Origin: Elusimicrobiota bacterium
GTDB taxonomy: Bacteria; Elusimicrobiota; Elusimicrobia; UBA1565; UBA9628
Assembly (NCBI GenBank): GCA_023213235.1
Contig: CP096137.1
Location: 2,792,908-2,856,907, forward strand
Direction of reading: 5' to 3'
DNA length: 64,000 bases
Below the pieces are notes generated by a model. The model worked only from the letters and a program-made list of their open reading frames with translations. It searched no databases and had not been told where the DNA came from. Positions 27,970 through 36,919 of this stretch are shown here, in pieces (the stretch's first letter is position 1; each line of letters begins with the position of its first letter). The position numbers and the translations under genes were made by a program.

Positions 27970-29130
27970 ATGGCCGCCCCCACTCCCGCCGTTCCCGCCG
28001 CCTCGACCGTCAAGGCCGGTCTCGAAGGCGTCGTCGCGACCGACACGAAGCTCTCGATGGTCGACGGACAGAACGGAGTCCTGATCATCTGCGGCTACCC
28101 GATCGAGGAGTTCGCGGGCAAGGTCTCGATCGAAGAAGCGGCGATGCTTCTTTGGAGCGGCCATCTCCCGTCGAAGGAAGAGGCCGACGGCATCCAGAAG
28201 GACCTCGCGACCTACCGCGCGCTGCGCCCCGAGACGATCGAGATCATCAAGACGGCCCGCAACGCCCCGCCGATCGACGCGCTGCGCATGGCCTGCTCGA
28301 CGCTGTCGCTCGACGTGTCGAACCCGAACGACATCTCTCCCGCCGGCGACTTGGCGCTCGCGAAGAGACTGCTCTCCCGCTTCCCGACCGTGATCGCCGC
28401 GCACTCGCGCCTGCGCCAGGGCCTCGAGCCGATTCCCCCGAGGGCCGACCTCTCCTTAGCCGCGAACTTCCTGTACATGACCTTCGGCACCGAGCCCGAT
28501 CCCATGGCCGCGAAGGCCCTCGAGACGTACTGGGTCACGGTTTCAGACCACGGCATGAACGCCTCGACGTTCACGGCCCGCGTGATCGCGTCGACGCGCT
28601 CCGACATGGTCTCCGCCGTCACCGGCGCCGTCGGCGCGCTCAAGGGCCCGCTGCACGGCGGCGCGCCCGGCCCCGTCCTCGACATGCTCGTCGACATCAA
28701 GACCGCGGCGAAGGCCGAGCCGTGGCTGCGCAAGGAGATCAAGGAAGGCCGCCGCATCATGGGCTTCGGCCACCGCGTCTACAAGGTCCGCGATCCGCGC
28801 GCCGAGGTGCTCGCCAAGACCGCCTCCGAGATGGCCGGCGCCCACCTGCAGAACACGAAACTCTACACGCTCGCCCGCTCCGTCGAGAAGACGGCGATCA
28901 AGGTGCTCGAGGAGCTCAAGCCCGGGCGCAACCTGAAGACGAACGTCGAGTTCTACACCGCGCTCGTCCTCCAGTCGATCGGCCTGCAGCCCGACCAGTT
29001 CGTCTCGATGTTCGCCTGCGGCCGCGTGGCCGGCTGGTGCGGACACGTGATGGAACAGCACGCGCAGGACAAGCTGATCCGCCCGCAGTCCCTGTACGTC
29101 GGCCCGAAAGACCTGAAAACCGGCCGCTAG
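27970..29130 (+). CDS. gltA: Citrate synthase
   Basis: 386 residues, the shorter dimeric-type length. The catalytic residues are visible: SDHGMNAST and LHGGAPG carry the active-site histidines and MGFGHRVYKVRDPRA the histidine/arginine and aspartate region. It condenses oxaloacetate and acetyl-CoA at the entry to the TCA cycle. A 2-methylcitrate synthase is the main alternative, but no propionate genes are nearby. Its stop interlocks with the NlpC/P60 gene in CTAG at 29127-29130. Confidence 0.92.
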   Translation: MAAPTPAVPAASTVKAGLEGVVATDTKLSMVDGQNGVLIICGYPIEEFAGKVSIEEAAMLLWSGHLPSKEEADGIQKDLATYRALRPETIEIIKTARNAPPIDALRMACSTLSLDVSNPNDISPAGDLALAKRLLSRFPTVIAAHSRLRQGLEPIPPRADLSLAANFLYMTFGTEPDPMAAKALETYWVTVSDHGMNASTFTARVIASTRSDMVSAVTGAVGALKGPLHGGAPGPVLDMLVDIKTAAKAEPWLRKEIKEGRRIMGFGHRVYKVRDPRAEVLAKTASEMAGAHLQNTKLYTLARSVEKTAIKVLEELKPGRNLKTNVEFYTALVLQSIGLQPDQFVSMFACGRVAGWCGHVMEQHAQDKLIRPQSLYVGPKDLKTGR

Positions 29131-29591
29131 TCCGCGATCCGGCGCGCGCGCAGCCAGCGCTTGCGCCAGTAGTCGCTGTGCAGGCTTTCCTGGCGCACGC
29201 CCTCGCCGGGGTTGGCCTGGTGGATGAATATCCCGTTGTTGACGTAGATGCCGACGTGGCCGATCTTGCGGCCGCCGTTCCTGCCCGCGAAGAAGACGAG
29301 GTCGCCCATGCGCAGCTGGCGGGCCGAGCCGACGTCCTCGCCCTCGATCGACATCGCCTCGGAGGTGCGCGGCAGCTTGATCCCATTCTCGGCGAAGACC
29401 TTTCCCACGTAGTCCGAGCAATCCTTGGGCGTCGGCCGGTTCTTCTCCTCTTCCGGCAGCCAGGTCTTGGCCGTGCGGATGATCGCCTTGCACAGCGGCG
29501 ACGGGGGCGGAGGGCCTTTGCGGACCTCGCGGCCGCCTCCGCAGGCGCCCAGGAAAAGCGCCGCTAAAATCGGAAGAATCGCCCGTTTCAT
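29127..29591 (-). CDS. NlpC/P60 lipoprotein, cell-wall peptidase
   Basis: 154 residues from ATG at 29591. A lipoprotein signal (MKRAILPILAALFLGACGGG) places it on the periplasmic face of a membrane. The NlpC/P60 catalytic cysteine is in PKDCSDYVGKVF and the histidine in KIGHVGIYVNNG, with a third polar residue in IFIHQAN. Such enzymes cut peptide cross-links of peptidoglycan. TATCAT (29599-29604) ends 7 bases before the start. Confidence 0.9.
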   Translation of the reverse strand: MKRAILPILAALFLGACGGGREVRKGPPPPSPLCKAIIRTAKTWLPEEEKNRPTPKDCSDYVGKVFAENGIKLPRTSEAMSIEGEDVGSARQLRMGDLVFFAGRNGGRKIGHVGIYVNNGIFIHQANPGEGVRQESLHSDYWRKRWLRARRIAD

Positions 29592-29687
29592 CGCCGGAAT
29601 GATACTAATTCGCTGGGCCGATCGGCCCCGGCGGCCCTGGGCCCAAATCCCCTGTTTGGGACCGGCCTCCCTATATATACTGGCTCC

Positions 29688-30823
29688 ATGATCCGTAGAG
29701 CCGTTCTCGCGGGACTTCTCGCCCTCGGCGCCGCCGTTCCGGCGACGGCCGCCGGCGATCCGGCCGCGGTGGCCGCGGTCGAGGCCCATCTGCGCGACGA
29801 CGAGAAGGCCATGCTGGCCGCCGTCCTCACGGACGCCGCGGCCTCCGCCGACTTCAACGCCGACGTGAAGGTCGCCGCCGGGGACGCCAAGGTCATGAAG
29901 CTCGTGCTCGACAAGTGGCGCGGGCGCATCGTCGCCTACGCCGAGGCCGACGCTCGCATCGCGACCCCGGACGTCGAGGGCACCTACCGCAACTACGGGG
30001 CGCTGATGACGCCGAAGACCAAGGCCTATCTCTCGCGCCGCCTCAAGACGATGAAGGAGGCCGACCGCAACAGCCTCATCGAATATCTCGAGGCCGTCGA
30101 CTCCGCCCTGAAGGAAAACGGCGGCAAGCTGACCTGGTACACGAAGAAGGTCGTCGCCGGGATCTTCGACAAGTACCGCGAGGACCTGTCCACCTATCTG
30201 CCCGAGCCGATCGCCCGCTCCGCGAAGGCCGCCGCCCCGCGGCCGCGGCCGCGCTGGCCGAACTGCGCAAGCCGAAGGAACTGCCGCCGGCCGTCGTCAC
30301 CGAGCCGGTCGTCCGCCGCGACCCGCCCGCGACCTCGACGCGCACCGCCGCCGGCGGCGTCCGCACGCCCCCGGTCGTCGAGCGCCGCGCGCCGGAGACC
30401 GTCGACGTGTCCACCTCCTCCGCCCTCGAGCAGGCCCGCCGCACGGCCGAGGCGGCCGAGCGCGGCGGCATCGGCTTCGACGGCGGCGGTTCCGTGCCCG
30501 CGACCGACGGCGTGGTCGCCGACGCCGGCGGCGCGCGCCGCGCTCCGACGCTCTCGCCCTCCTCCGGCCTCGGCGCCGAGCGCCCGAACATCGTCGGCGA
30601 CGTTCCCTCGCCGGCCGAACCCGAGGACGACTTCCTCTCCGACATCAAGAAGATGAAGACCGGCAAGGGCCCGATGCAGCCGCGCCACTACCTCCCGAGC
30701 GCCATCGGCGCGCTCATCGGCGGCATTCTCGGCTTCCTGGTCGGCGGCCCGGTCGGCGCGGTGATCGGCGCCGGGATCGGCATCATCGGCGGCGACCTCG
30801 CCGGCAGCAGACTGTTCAAGTAA
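29688..30823 (+). CDS. Exported hypothetical protein with C-terminal glycine-zipper
   Basis: 378 residues after one C is restored in CCCC at 30236-30239. Signal peptide MIRRAVLAGLLALGAAVPAT; a helical middle domain (~25-180) with conserved-looking YRNYGALMTPKTKAYLS; a long Pro/Thr/Arg linker; then a glycine-zipper membrane segment (ALIGGILGFLVGGPVGAVIG). Such zippers insert in membranes, sometimes as outer-membrane stress proteins. No specific family named. TATACT (29676-29681) ends 6 bases before ATG. Confidence 0.65.
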
Positions 30824-30838
30824 CGGTATAATCAACCC

Positions 30839-31813
30839 GTGACCCTCGTCGACGGCTTCGGCCGTTCCTTCCATTATCTGCGCCTGTCCGTCGAGGACGC
30901 CTGCAATTTCCGCTGCGCGTACTGCCTCCCGAACGGCTACAAGAAGACCGAGGCCGACGCGCCGCTGAGCACCGCCGAGATCGGGCGCCTCGTGAAAGGA
31001 TTCGCCGGCCTCGGCTTCTGGAAGGTCCGCCTGACCGGCGGCGAGCCGACCGTGCGGCGCGACATCGTCGAGATCGCGGCGGCGACCGCGGCCACGCCGG
31101 GCATCCGCAAGGTGGCGCTCTCGACCAACGGCTGGAACCTCGCCTCCCTCGCGCCGGCGCTCAAGAGCGCGGGCGTGTCCGCGGTGAACGTCAGCATCGA
31201 CAGCCTCGACAGATCCCGCTTCGCCGGACTCACGGGTTCGGACTCGCTCGACAACGTGATGGCCGGCGTGGAGCGCTCGCTCGAACTCGGCTTCGAGACC
31301 AAGGTCAACGCGGTCCTGATGAAGGGCCTCAACGACACGGAGTTCGGCGACTTCGTCGGGCTGACGAAGACGCGGCCGCTGAGCGTGCGCTTCATCGAGC
31401 TCATGCCCGCGGCGGACAACGCCGACTTCTTCGCCGAGCGCCACTTGAAGGCGGAAGCGCTCATCACGTGGCTCCAGGAGAACGGCTGGCGCGAGCGCGC
31501 GCGAAAGGAAGGCGACGGCCCCGCGCGCAATTTCATGAAGGACGGCCATAAGGGCTCGGTCGGCGTGATCGCGCCGTACGCGAAGGACTTCTGCAGCTCG
31601 TGCAACCGGCTGCGGGTCACCAGCCGCGGGAAGCTGCGCCTCTGTTTGTTCTCCGAGAAGGATCACTCGCTCAGGGATTTGCTCCAAGAGGATTCACAAC
31701 TCGGCGCCATGCAGGACAAGGTCAAGGATTTGCTGGGTCTGAAAGAGGTTTCTCATTATCTTCCCGAGGGGAAGATCGGGAACACGAAACATTTCGCCAT
31801 GATGGGCGGCTAG
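30839..31813 (+). CDS. moaA: GTP 3',8-cyclase MoaA
   Basis: 324 residues from GTG at 30839. Radical-SAM cluster CNFRCAYC, SAM-binding LTGGEPTVR, second cluster CSSCNRLRV...C and the required C-terminal GG (HFAMMGG). It starts molybdenum cofactor synthesis by cyclising GTP. TATAAT at 30827-30832 ends 6 bases before the GTG, so the message is probably leaderless. First of five Moco-related genes, and the needed cofactor supply for the xanthine dehydrogenase encoded upstream. Confidence 0.94.
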   Translation: MTLVDGFGRSFHYLRLSVEDACNFRCAYCLPNGYKKTEADAPLSTAEIGRLVKGFAGLGFWKVRLTGGEPTVRRDIVEIAAATAATPGIRKVALSTNGWNLASLAPALKSAGVSAVNVSIDSLDRSRFAGLTGSDSLDNVMAGVERSLELGFETKVNAVLMKGLNDTEFGDFVGLTKTRPLSVRFIELMPAADNADFFAERHLKAEALITWLQENGWRERARKEGDGPARNFMKDGHKGSVGVIAPYAKDFCSSCNRLRVTSRGKLRLCLFSEKDHSLRDLLQEDSQLGAMQDKVKDLLGLKEVSHYLPEGKIGNTKHFAMMGG

Positions 31814-31818
31814 ATTAG

Positions 31819-32781
31819 ATGTCTCTAAACATGGCCGACGTGGGCCCTAAAAGATCACCGATCGCCGCGCAGCGGCGATCGGAACTCTATTCATGAGCCG
31901 GCGCGCCTTCACCTTGCTCAAAACGCGCGTCTCCCGAAGGGAGACGCGCTGGCGTTAGCCGAAGCCGCCGGCATCATGGCCGCCAAGAAGACTCCGGACA
32001 TCCTTCCGTTGTGTCATCCGTTGTCCCTCGACCAGGTTTCGGTGACCATTACGTTGGACGCGGCGCGAAGCGCCGCGAGCGTCACTTGCACGTGCTCGCT
32101 ATCCGCCAAGACGGGCGTCGAGATGGAAGCCCTCACCGGCTGCATGGCCGCCTTGCTGTGCCTCTACGACCTGATCAAGCCGGTCGACCCCGCTCTTGAG
32201 ATCACCGACGTTCGCCTGCAGTACAAAGAGGGCGGCAAGAAAGGATTCTGGAAGCATCCCAAGGAGAAAAACGGCACGCCGCCTTCGGCGGCGACGACGA
32301 CGAAACGGAAGGTCACCCGCATCGGCACGGCGGCCGTCGTGACCGTCAGCGACCGCGTCCACGCCAAAAAATACAAGGACACTTCCGGACCGGCCCTGGC
32401 CTTCGGCCTTGAACGGATTGGGCTCACGATTAAAGAGCGCCATGTCGTGCCCGACGATCAGCACGCCATCGTCTCGATTCTACGCCGCGCTTCGCGCGGC
32501 GTGGACCTGATTGTGTTGACCGGCGGCACCGGCCTTTCCCCTAGGGACGTGACGCCCGAAGCGGTTCTCGCGGTCTGCGACCGCGTGATACCGGGAATCG
32601 GGGAATCGCTGAGAGCGTTGGGCCCGATTACGTCCCCCTCTCCCGCTCCGTCGCGGGGCTTTCCGGGAAATGCCTTATCGTCTGCTTGCCGGGAAGCACC
32701 GGAGGCGTGCGCGACGGGCTGAGCGTCCTCGAGGACCTCGTGCCTCACGCCCTGCATATCGCGAGAGGCGGAAAGCACTAA
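31819..32781 (+). CDS. moaCB: Fused MoaC-MoaB (cPMP synthase plus MPT adenylyltransferase)
   Basis: 321 residues once three missing bases are restored: A in AAAA at 31849-31852, A in AAAA at 31920-31923, C in CCC at 32623-32625. The MoaC half then reads MADVGPK, ITDRRAAAIGTLFMS, LPKGDALALAEAAGIMAAKK and LCHPLSLDQV with TGVEMEALT. The MoaB/MogA half has VTVSDRVHAKKYKDTSGP, LTGGTGLSPRDVTPEA and VCLPGSTGGVRDGL. MoaC completes cPMP; MoaB/MogA adenylates molybdopterin. This fusion is known in several phyla. Five bases follow moaA, and TAA abuts moeA's ATG. Confidence 0.88.
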
Positions 32782-33987
32782 ATGATCTCGTACGCAAAGG
32801 CTCTCGAGCTGATGCGCGAAGCCGCCCAGACGCGCGCTCTTCTTCCCTCCGAGACGATCAAGACAGAAACGGCTTTGGGACGGATTACGGCCAGCGCCGT
32901 GCATGGCCAAGATGCCATACCTCCATTCGACAACTCCTCGATGGACGGCTATGCGTTAGCCTCTGCCCGCGCCTCCGGCGCGGTTTCTTCACCGGTCACG
33001 ATTCCCGTCCTCGGAACCATACTTGCCGGCGATGCTCCCAAATGCCAGGCCGAGGCCGGCGCCTGGCGCATCATGACCGGCGCTCCGATGCCCGCCGGCT
33101 GCGACAGCGTCGTTCCCGTCGAGAACGCCCGCGACGTCGACGGCGGCCGCGCCGTCGAGATCTCCTCGGCCGTCCACGAGGGCGACTTCGTCCGTTCCCG
33201 CGGCGACGATTTCGCCGCCGGCGCCGAGGCCGTCCCCGCCGGCGTCATGCTCGAGCCCAAGCACCTGATGGCGCTGGCCGCCGTCGGCGCCCGCGAGGTC
33301 GAGGTCCGCCGCCGCCCGCGCCTGGCCTTGATCGCCACGGGCCGCGAGCTCGCCCCCGCGGACAAGGCCCTCGCCCCCGGCCAGATCCGCGACGCTTCGT
33401 CGGCCTTCATCGCCGCCGAGTGCGCGCGCCTGGGCTGGGACTTCGAGACGCACGGCGTCGTGGCCGACGACGAGAATCAATTCCGCGCGCGGCTCGAGCT
33501 CGCCGCGGACCGCGGCGCCGACATCATCTTGACGACGGGCGCCGTCTCGATGGGCGACGCGGACTTCATTCCCAGAATCCTCACGGACATGGGCGCGGAA
33601 CACGTCTTTCATAAGGTGGCCATCAAGCCCGGCCGCCCCGTGCTGTTCACGGAGTTCCGCAAGGGCCCTTGGATTTTCGGTTTGCCCGGGAATCCGGTCT
33701 CGACCGTCGTCGGCATGAGATTTTTCGTCCGACCGTTTGTGCGTCATATCATGGGCCAGTCGGAGGAAATCCCATTCCGTTTGCGTTTAGCGAAAAAGAC
33801 GGCCAAGCCGGAGAATCTGCGTTGCTTTTTCAAAGCCCGGCGCACCGGGAATGGCCAGGTCGAGGTTCTCCCCGGTCAGGCGTCCTTTCTCATTCATTCG
33901 ATGCTGGCATCGGATTGCTGGGCCGTGCTCCCCGAAGCGGGCACGGAGGTCATGGCCGATCAATCCATTGATATCTATGAAGCGTAA
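32782..33987 (+). CDS. moeA: Molybdopterin molybdotransferase MoeA
   Basis: 401 residues, full length and in frame. Motifs: PPFDNSSMDGYAL near residue 45, TGAPMPAGCDSVVPVE, TTGAVSMGDADFIP and GLPGNPVSTVVG. It inserts molybdate into adenylated molybdopterin, the step after the MoaB/MogA domain encoded just upstream. It starts directly after the moaCB stop and overlaps the next gene by 11 bases, so the operon is tightly coupled. Confidence 0.93.
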   Translation: MISYAKALELMREAAQTRALLPSETIKTETALGRITASAVHGQDAIPPFDNSSMDGYALASARASGAVSSPVTIPVLGTILAGDAPKCQAEAGAWRIMTGAPMPAGCDSVVPVENARDVDGGRAVEISSAVHEGDFVRSRGDDFAAGAEAVPAGVMLEPKHLMALAAVGAREVEVRRRPRLALIATGRELAPADKALAPGQIRDASSAFIAAECARLGWDFETHGVVADDENQFRARLELAADRGADIILTTGAVSMGDADFIPRILTDMGAEHVFHKVAIKPGRPVLFTEFRKGPWIFGLPGNPVSTVVGMRFFVRPFVRHIMGQSEEIPFRLRLAKKTAKPENLRCFFKARRTGNGQVEVLPGQASFLIHSMLASDCWAVLPEAGTEVMADQSIDIYEA

Positions 33988-34642
33988 AGTCGAGCTGTAC
34001 GGACGCTTGAAGGACGCCGGCCTCGGCCCCGTCCTCACGCTCGAGCTTCCCCCGAACGCCACCGCCCGGCACGCGCTGTCCGCGCTCAAGTCCGCCTTCG
34101 GCCCCCAGTCCGGCCTCCTCGCGTCCTGCGTGCTGGCCGGCGCCGACGAGGTGCTCGCCCCCGGCGAGCGCCTGCCCGCCGGACGGCTCGCCGTCCTCCC
34201 CGGTATGCGGCGGCTGACGACGGTCACGAAGTCCCGCCTCGACCCCGCCGCGCTCGCGCGCGCGGTGTCCTCGCCGCGCCACGGGGCCGTCGCGTCCTTC
34301 GCGGGGGCCGTGCGCGCCGTGCACGCCGGGCGCCGCGTGAAGGCGGTTTCCTACGACTGCTTCCTCCCGCTCGCGGAAAAGGAGCTCGCGCGCATCGCCG
34401 CGCGGGCCGAGAAGAAGTGGCCCGCGCGCGTGGCCGTCTCGCACCGCGTCGGGCGCCTGCGCGTGGGCGAGCTCAGCGTCGCGATCGCGGCCGGCTCCGC
34501 GCACCGCGCCGAGGCCTACGACGCGTGCCGCTTCGTCATCGAGGAGATCAAGCGCTCCCTGCCCGTCTGGAAGAAGGAGCACTACGTCCGCGGCGACGGG
34601 CGCTGGCTCGCGGGCTGCGCGCTCCACCGGAGAAAGCGATGA
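33977..34642 (+). CDS. moaDE: Fused MoaD-MoaE molybdopterin synthase
   Basis: 221 residues. Residues 1-~78 are a MoaD-type beta-grasp domain (MKRKVELYGRLKDAGLG to RLAVLPGM). The rest is MoaE: FAGAVRAVHAGRRVKAVSYD, SHRVGRLRVGELSVAIA, SAHRAEAYDACRF and LPVWKKEHYVRG. MoaE needs the MoaD C-terminal thiocarboxylate, normally on Gly-Gly. At the junction I see VLPGMRRLTT with no GG, unlike the cleavable MoaX fusion of mycobacteria. Either the sulfur chemistry differs or another MoaD exists elsewhere. It overlaps the hydroxylase gene by ATGA. Confidence 0.85.
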   Translation: MKRKVELYGRLKDAGLGPVLTLELPPNATARHALSALKSAFGPQSGLLASCVLAGADEVLAPGERLPAGRLAVLPGMRRLTTVTKSRLDPAALARAVSSPRHGAVASFAGAVRAVHAGRRVKAVSYDCFLPLAEKELARIAARAEKKWPARVAVSHRVGRLRVGELSVAIAAGSAHRAEAYDACRFVIEEIKRSLPVWKKEHYVRGDGRWLAGCALHRRKR

Positions 34643-35409
34643 GCCTGCGCTTCGCGGCCTTCGCCCTCTCCCTGCTCGTCTGGGGCCTCGCGGAGCGCGC
34701 GCTGCCGCGCCGCGCCCGCGTCGACGATCCGGCGCGCCGCTGGAAGGCGAACCTGGGGCTCGTGGCCGCGGGCTGGGCCGTGCACCTCCTGATCCCCTTC
34801 GCCCTCGTCGGCGCCGCGAGCCGCGCCGAGGCCGCCGGCGTCGGTCTTCTGCACCAGACCATGCTCCCGTACCCGCTCAAGTTCGTCCTGGCGCTCGTCG
34901 CCCTCGACCTGGCGATCTATCTCCAGCACCGCGCGTTCCATTGGTCGCCCGCGCTGTGGCGCCTGCACGCCGTGCACCACAGCGACCTCGACCTCGACGC
35001 CTCCTCCGGGGTCCGCTTCCATCCCGGGGAGCTCGTCCTCTCCACTTTATACAAGCTGGCCGTCGTCGTCCTGCTCGGCGCGCACTTCGCCGCCGTCGCC
35101 GTCTTCGAGCTGATCCTCGTCTCCGCCTCGATCTTCAACCACTCGAACACGGCGCTGCCCGGCGACCGCTTCCTGCGCCTGCTCGTCGTGACGCCCGACA
35201 TGCACCGCGTCCATCACAGCCCGAGCCGCGAGGAGACCGACTCCAACTTCGGCTTCTTCCTGCCGTGGTGGGACCGCCTGTTCCGCAGCTACCGCGCCCA
35301 GCCCGCCGAGCCGCACGAGTCGATGACGCTCGGCCTCGCCGGCGCGCGCGACGGCAATGCCCTGGGCTTCTGGCGCCTGCTCGCGCGCCCGTTCCGGAGC
35401 GCCGCGTGA
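34639..35409 (+). CDS. Sterol desaturase/fatty acid hydroxylase family protein
   Basis: 256 residues with four or five membrane helices and the diiron histidine clusters HRAFH, LHAVHHSD, FNHSN and MHRVHHSPSREE. The family hydroxylates or desaturates lipids with O2. The substrate cannot be told from sequence. It overlaps moaDE (ATGA) and the YaeQ gene (GTGA), so it is transcribed with the Moco genes, with no obvious functional link. Confidence 0.9.
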   Translation: MSLRFAAFALSLLVWGLAERALPRRARVDDPARRWKANLGLVAAGWAVHLLIPFALVGAASRAEAAGVGLLHQTMLPYPLKFVLALVALDLAIYLQHRAFHWSPALWRLHAVHHSDLDLDASSGVRFHPGELVLSTLYKLAVVVLLGAHFAAVAVFELILVSASIFNHSNTALPGDRFLRLLVVTPDMHRVHHSPSREETDSNFGFFLPWWDRLFRSYRAQPAEPHESMTLGLAGARDGNALGFWRLLARPFRSAA

Positions 35410-35930
35410 AGCTCAAGGCCGACCTGACGTTTAATGGAACCGAGCGCAGGCCATTCCTAATGTCGGGCCCGAGCGAGCCCGACGACCACCTCGCCCACCG
35501 CCTCGCCGCCTTCATCCTCTTCTGGAACGACGAGCCGACGCTCGACGCCACGACGAAGACGCCCGCCCTCTCCGGTTTCGAGTTCCTCCCCGACCTGCTC
35601 GCGACCGACGCCGCCGGCGAGGCGACCCTCTGGATCGAGTGCGGCTCGGTGACCATGAACAAGCTCACCAAGGTCACGCGGCGCATGCCGCGCGCGCGCA
35701 TCGTCATCATCAAAGAAAACGAGCGCTCCGCTCAGCAGCTCAGAAAGGACCTGCAGGATCAGTTCGACCGCCCCGAGCGCGTCGAGATCCTCGCCTGGCC
35801 CGGCAATTCGTACAAAGAATGGGCCGAGACGGTCGGCGACTCGGTCGAAGGGTTCGGCGAGGCCGATGGACGCACGATCAACGGCGTCGTGAACGAGAAA
35901 ATGGTCGTCGTCGAATTCAAATCATTTTGA
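35406..35930 (+). CDS. YaeQ family protein
   Basis: 174 residues from GTG at 35406, overlapping the hydroxylase stop. The sequence follows YaeQ closely: FNGTERRPFLM, DDHLAHRLAAFILFW, GFEFLPDLLATDAAGEATLW and IECGSVTMNKLTKVTRR. YaeQ has a PD-(D/E)XK nuclease-like fold (the E and K pairs above), with no firmly known role. Probably cytoplasmic. The next gene starts 4 bases inside this one at TTG. Confidence 0.87.
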   Translation: MKLKADLTFNGTERRPFLMSGPSEPDDHLAHRLAAFILFWNDEPTLDATTKTPALSGFEFLPDLLATDAAGEATLWIECGSVTMNKLTKVTRRMPRARIVIIKENERSAQQLRKDLQDQFDRPERVEILAWPGNSYKEWAETVGDSVEGFGEADGRTINGVVNEKMVVVEFKSF

Positions 35931-36919
35931 TCAAAGCTCTTTTTCTGTCGTTGACGTTCGCCGTCAGCGGAAACGCGGGCGTCATCGCCGTTCCACGCGT
36001 TTCTCCCTCCGCCCTCTCGGCTCCCACGCCTCACCTGACATCCGTGCTTCCCGCGGGCCCCCTTCCGTTGCCGTCGTTGCTTACGCCCTCGGCCCTTACT
36101 CCGTCTCTCCCGGCTCCGGCTCTCAATCTGTTCTGGGACGGAATGCCCTCCCAGCCGTACCAGGAGGTCGTCGCCGCCCGTCCCTTGGCCGCCGGCCTCG
36201 ACGACGGCCCCCTCGATCCCGCCCCCTCCGCGCCGTGGCTGGCCCTCGCCGACCCCAGGCACCAGGCCGCGCTCGAGCGCGCGCTCGACGTCGCCCGCGC
36301 CACCCGCGCCGGGCGCAAGGCGCTCGACGAGGCCGAGCGCCTGCTCGCCTCCCGGAAGATGGACCTGCCCGTGCTCGTCGAATCGCTCGGCCGCAACTTC
36401 GGCGAGTACGACTACGTCGCCGGACGCATGCACCTGCACGAGCGTCTGTTCCGCCCCGGCCGCGAGACCGACCTCGCGGGCACGCTCGTCCACGAGCTGA
36501 CCCACGTGGTCCAGCACGGGCAGGGCGTCCCCTCGAACGCGCTCGAAATGGAAATCGAGGCGCACCTGCAGGACTTGGACATGCTGGCCGAGCTCGGCCT
36601 CGAGCCGCCGGAGAACACCTTCGCCCGCCAGTCCTGGGAGGCCCTCAAGAAGGGGCCCAAGCCCTTCATCGCCTTGATCCAGGCGGCCGTCCCCGGCACG
36701 GTCTTCCTCGGGGAGCAGGACTTCGACGAGATCGAGGAGCAGCTCGAGGAGGACCTCGACGACCAGGCCCGGCGGAAAGGCAAGGCCGCCGCGGACCTGG
36801 CGCGCGCGATCGAGCGCGATATCGACCTCGTGCGGACCCCGTCGGGCCGGGCCTCCTACAAAGCCTTCTCGAAGCGCGTGCTCGCCCTGCTCAAGCGCCG
36901 CGCCGCCGAGGCGCGGTGA
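35927..36919 (+). CDS. Exported HExxH metalloprotease-like protein
   Basis: 330 residues from TTG at 35927 (TTGA overlap with YaeQ gene). A signal peptide (IKALFLSLTFAVSGNAG) and Pro/Ser/Ala/Leu linker with TSVLPAGPLPL and NLFWDGMPSQPYQ lead to an ADP-ribose-toxin-carrier-like/DUF4157-style peptidase core, LVHELTHVVQHGQG, with the downstream acidic EMEIEAHLQDLD as third-ligand candidate. The C-terminal ~100 residues are charged helices. The N-terminal design is that of the exported proteins at 10764, 17389 and 58187. Confidence 0.75.
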   Translation: MIKALFLSLTFAVSGNAGVIAVPRVSPSALSAPTPHLTSVLPAGPLPLPSLLTPSALTPSLPAPALNLFWDGMPSQPYQEVVAARPLAAGLDDGPLDPAPSAPWLALADPRHQAALERALDVARATRAGRKALDEAERLLASRKMDLPVLVESLGRNFGEYDYVAGRMHLHERLFRPGRETDLAGTLVHELTHVVQHGQGVPSNALEMEIEAHLQDLDMLAELGLEPPENTFARQSWEALKKGPKPFIALIQAAVPGTVFLGEQDFDEIEEQLEEDLDDQARRKGKAAADLARAIERDIDLVRTPSGRASYKAFSKRVLALLKRRAAEAR

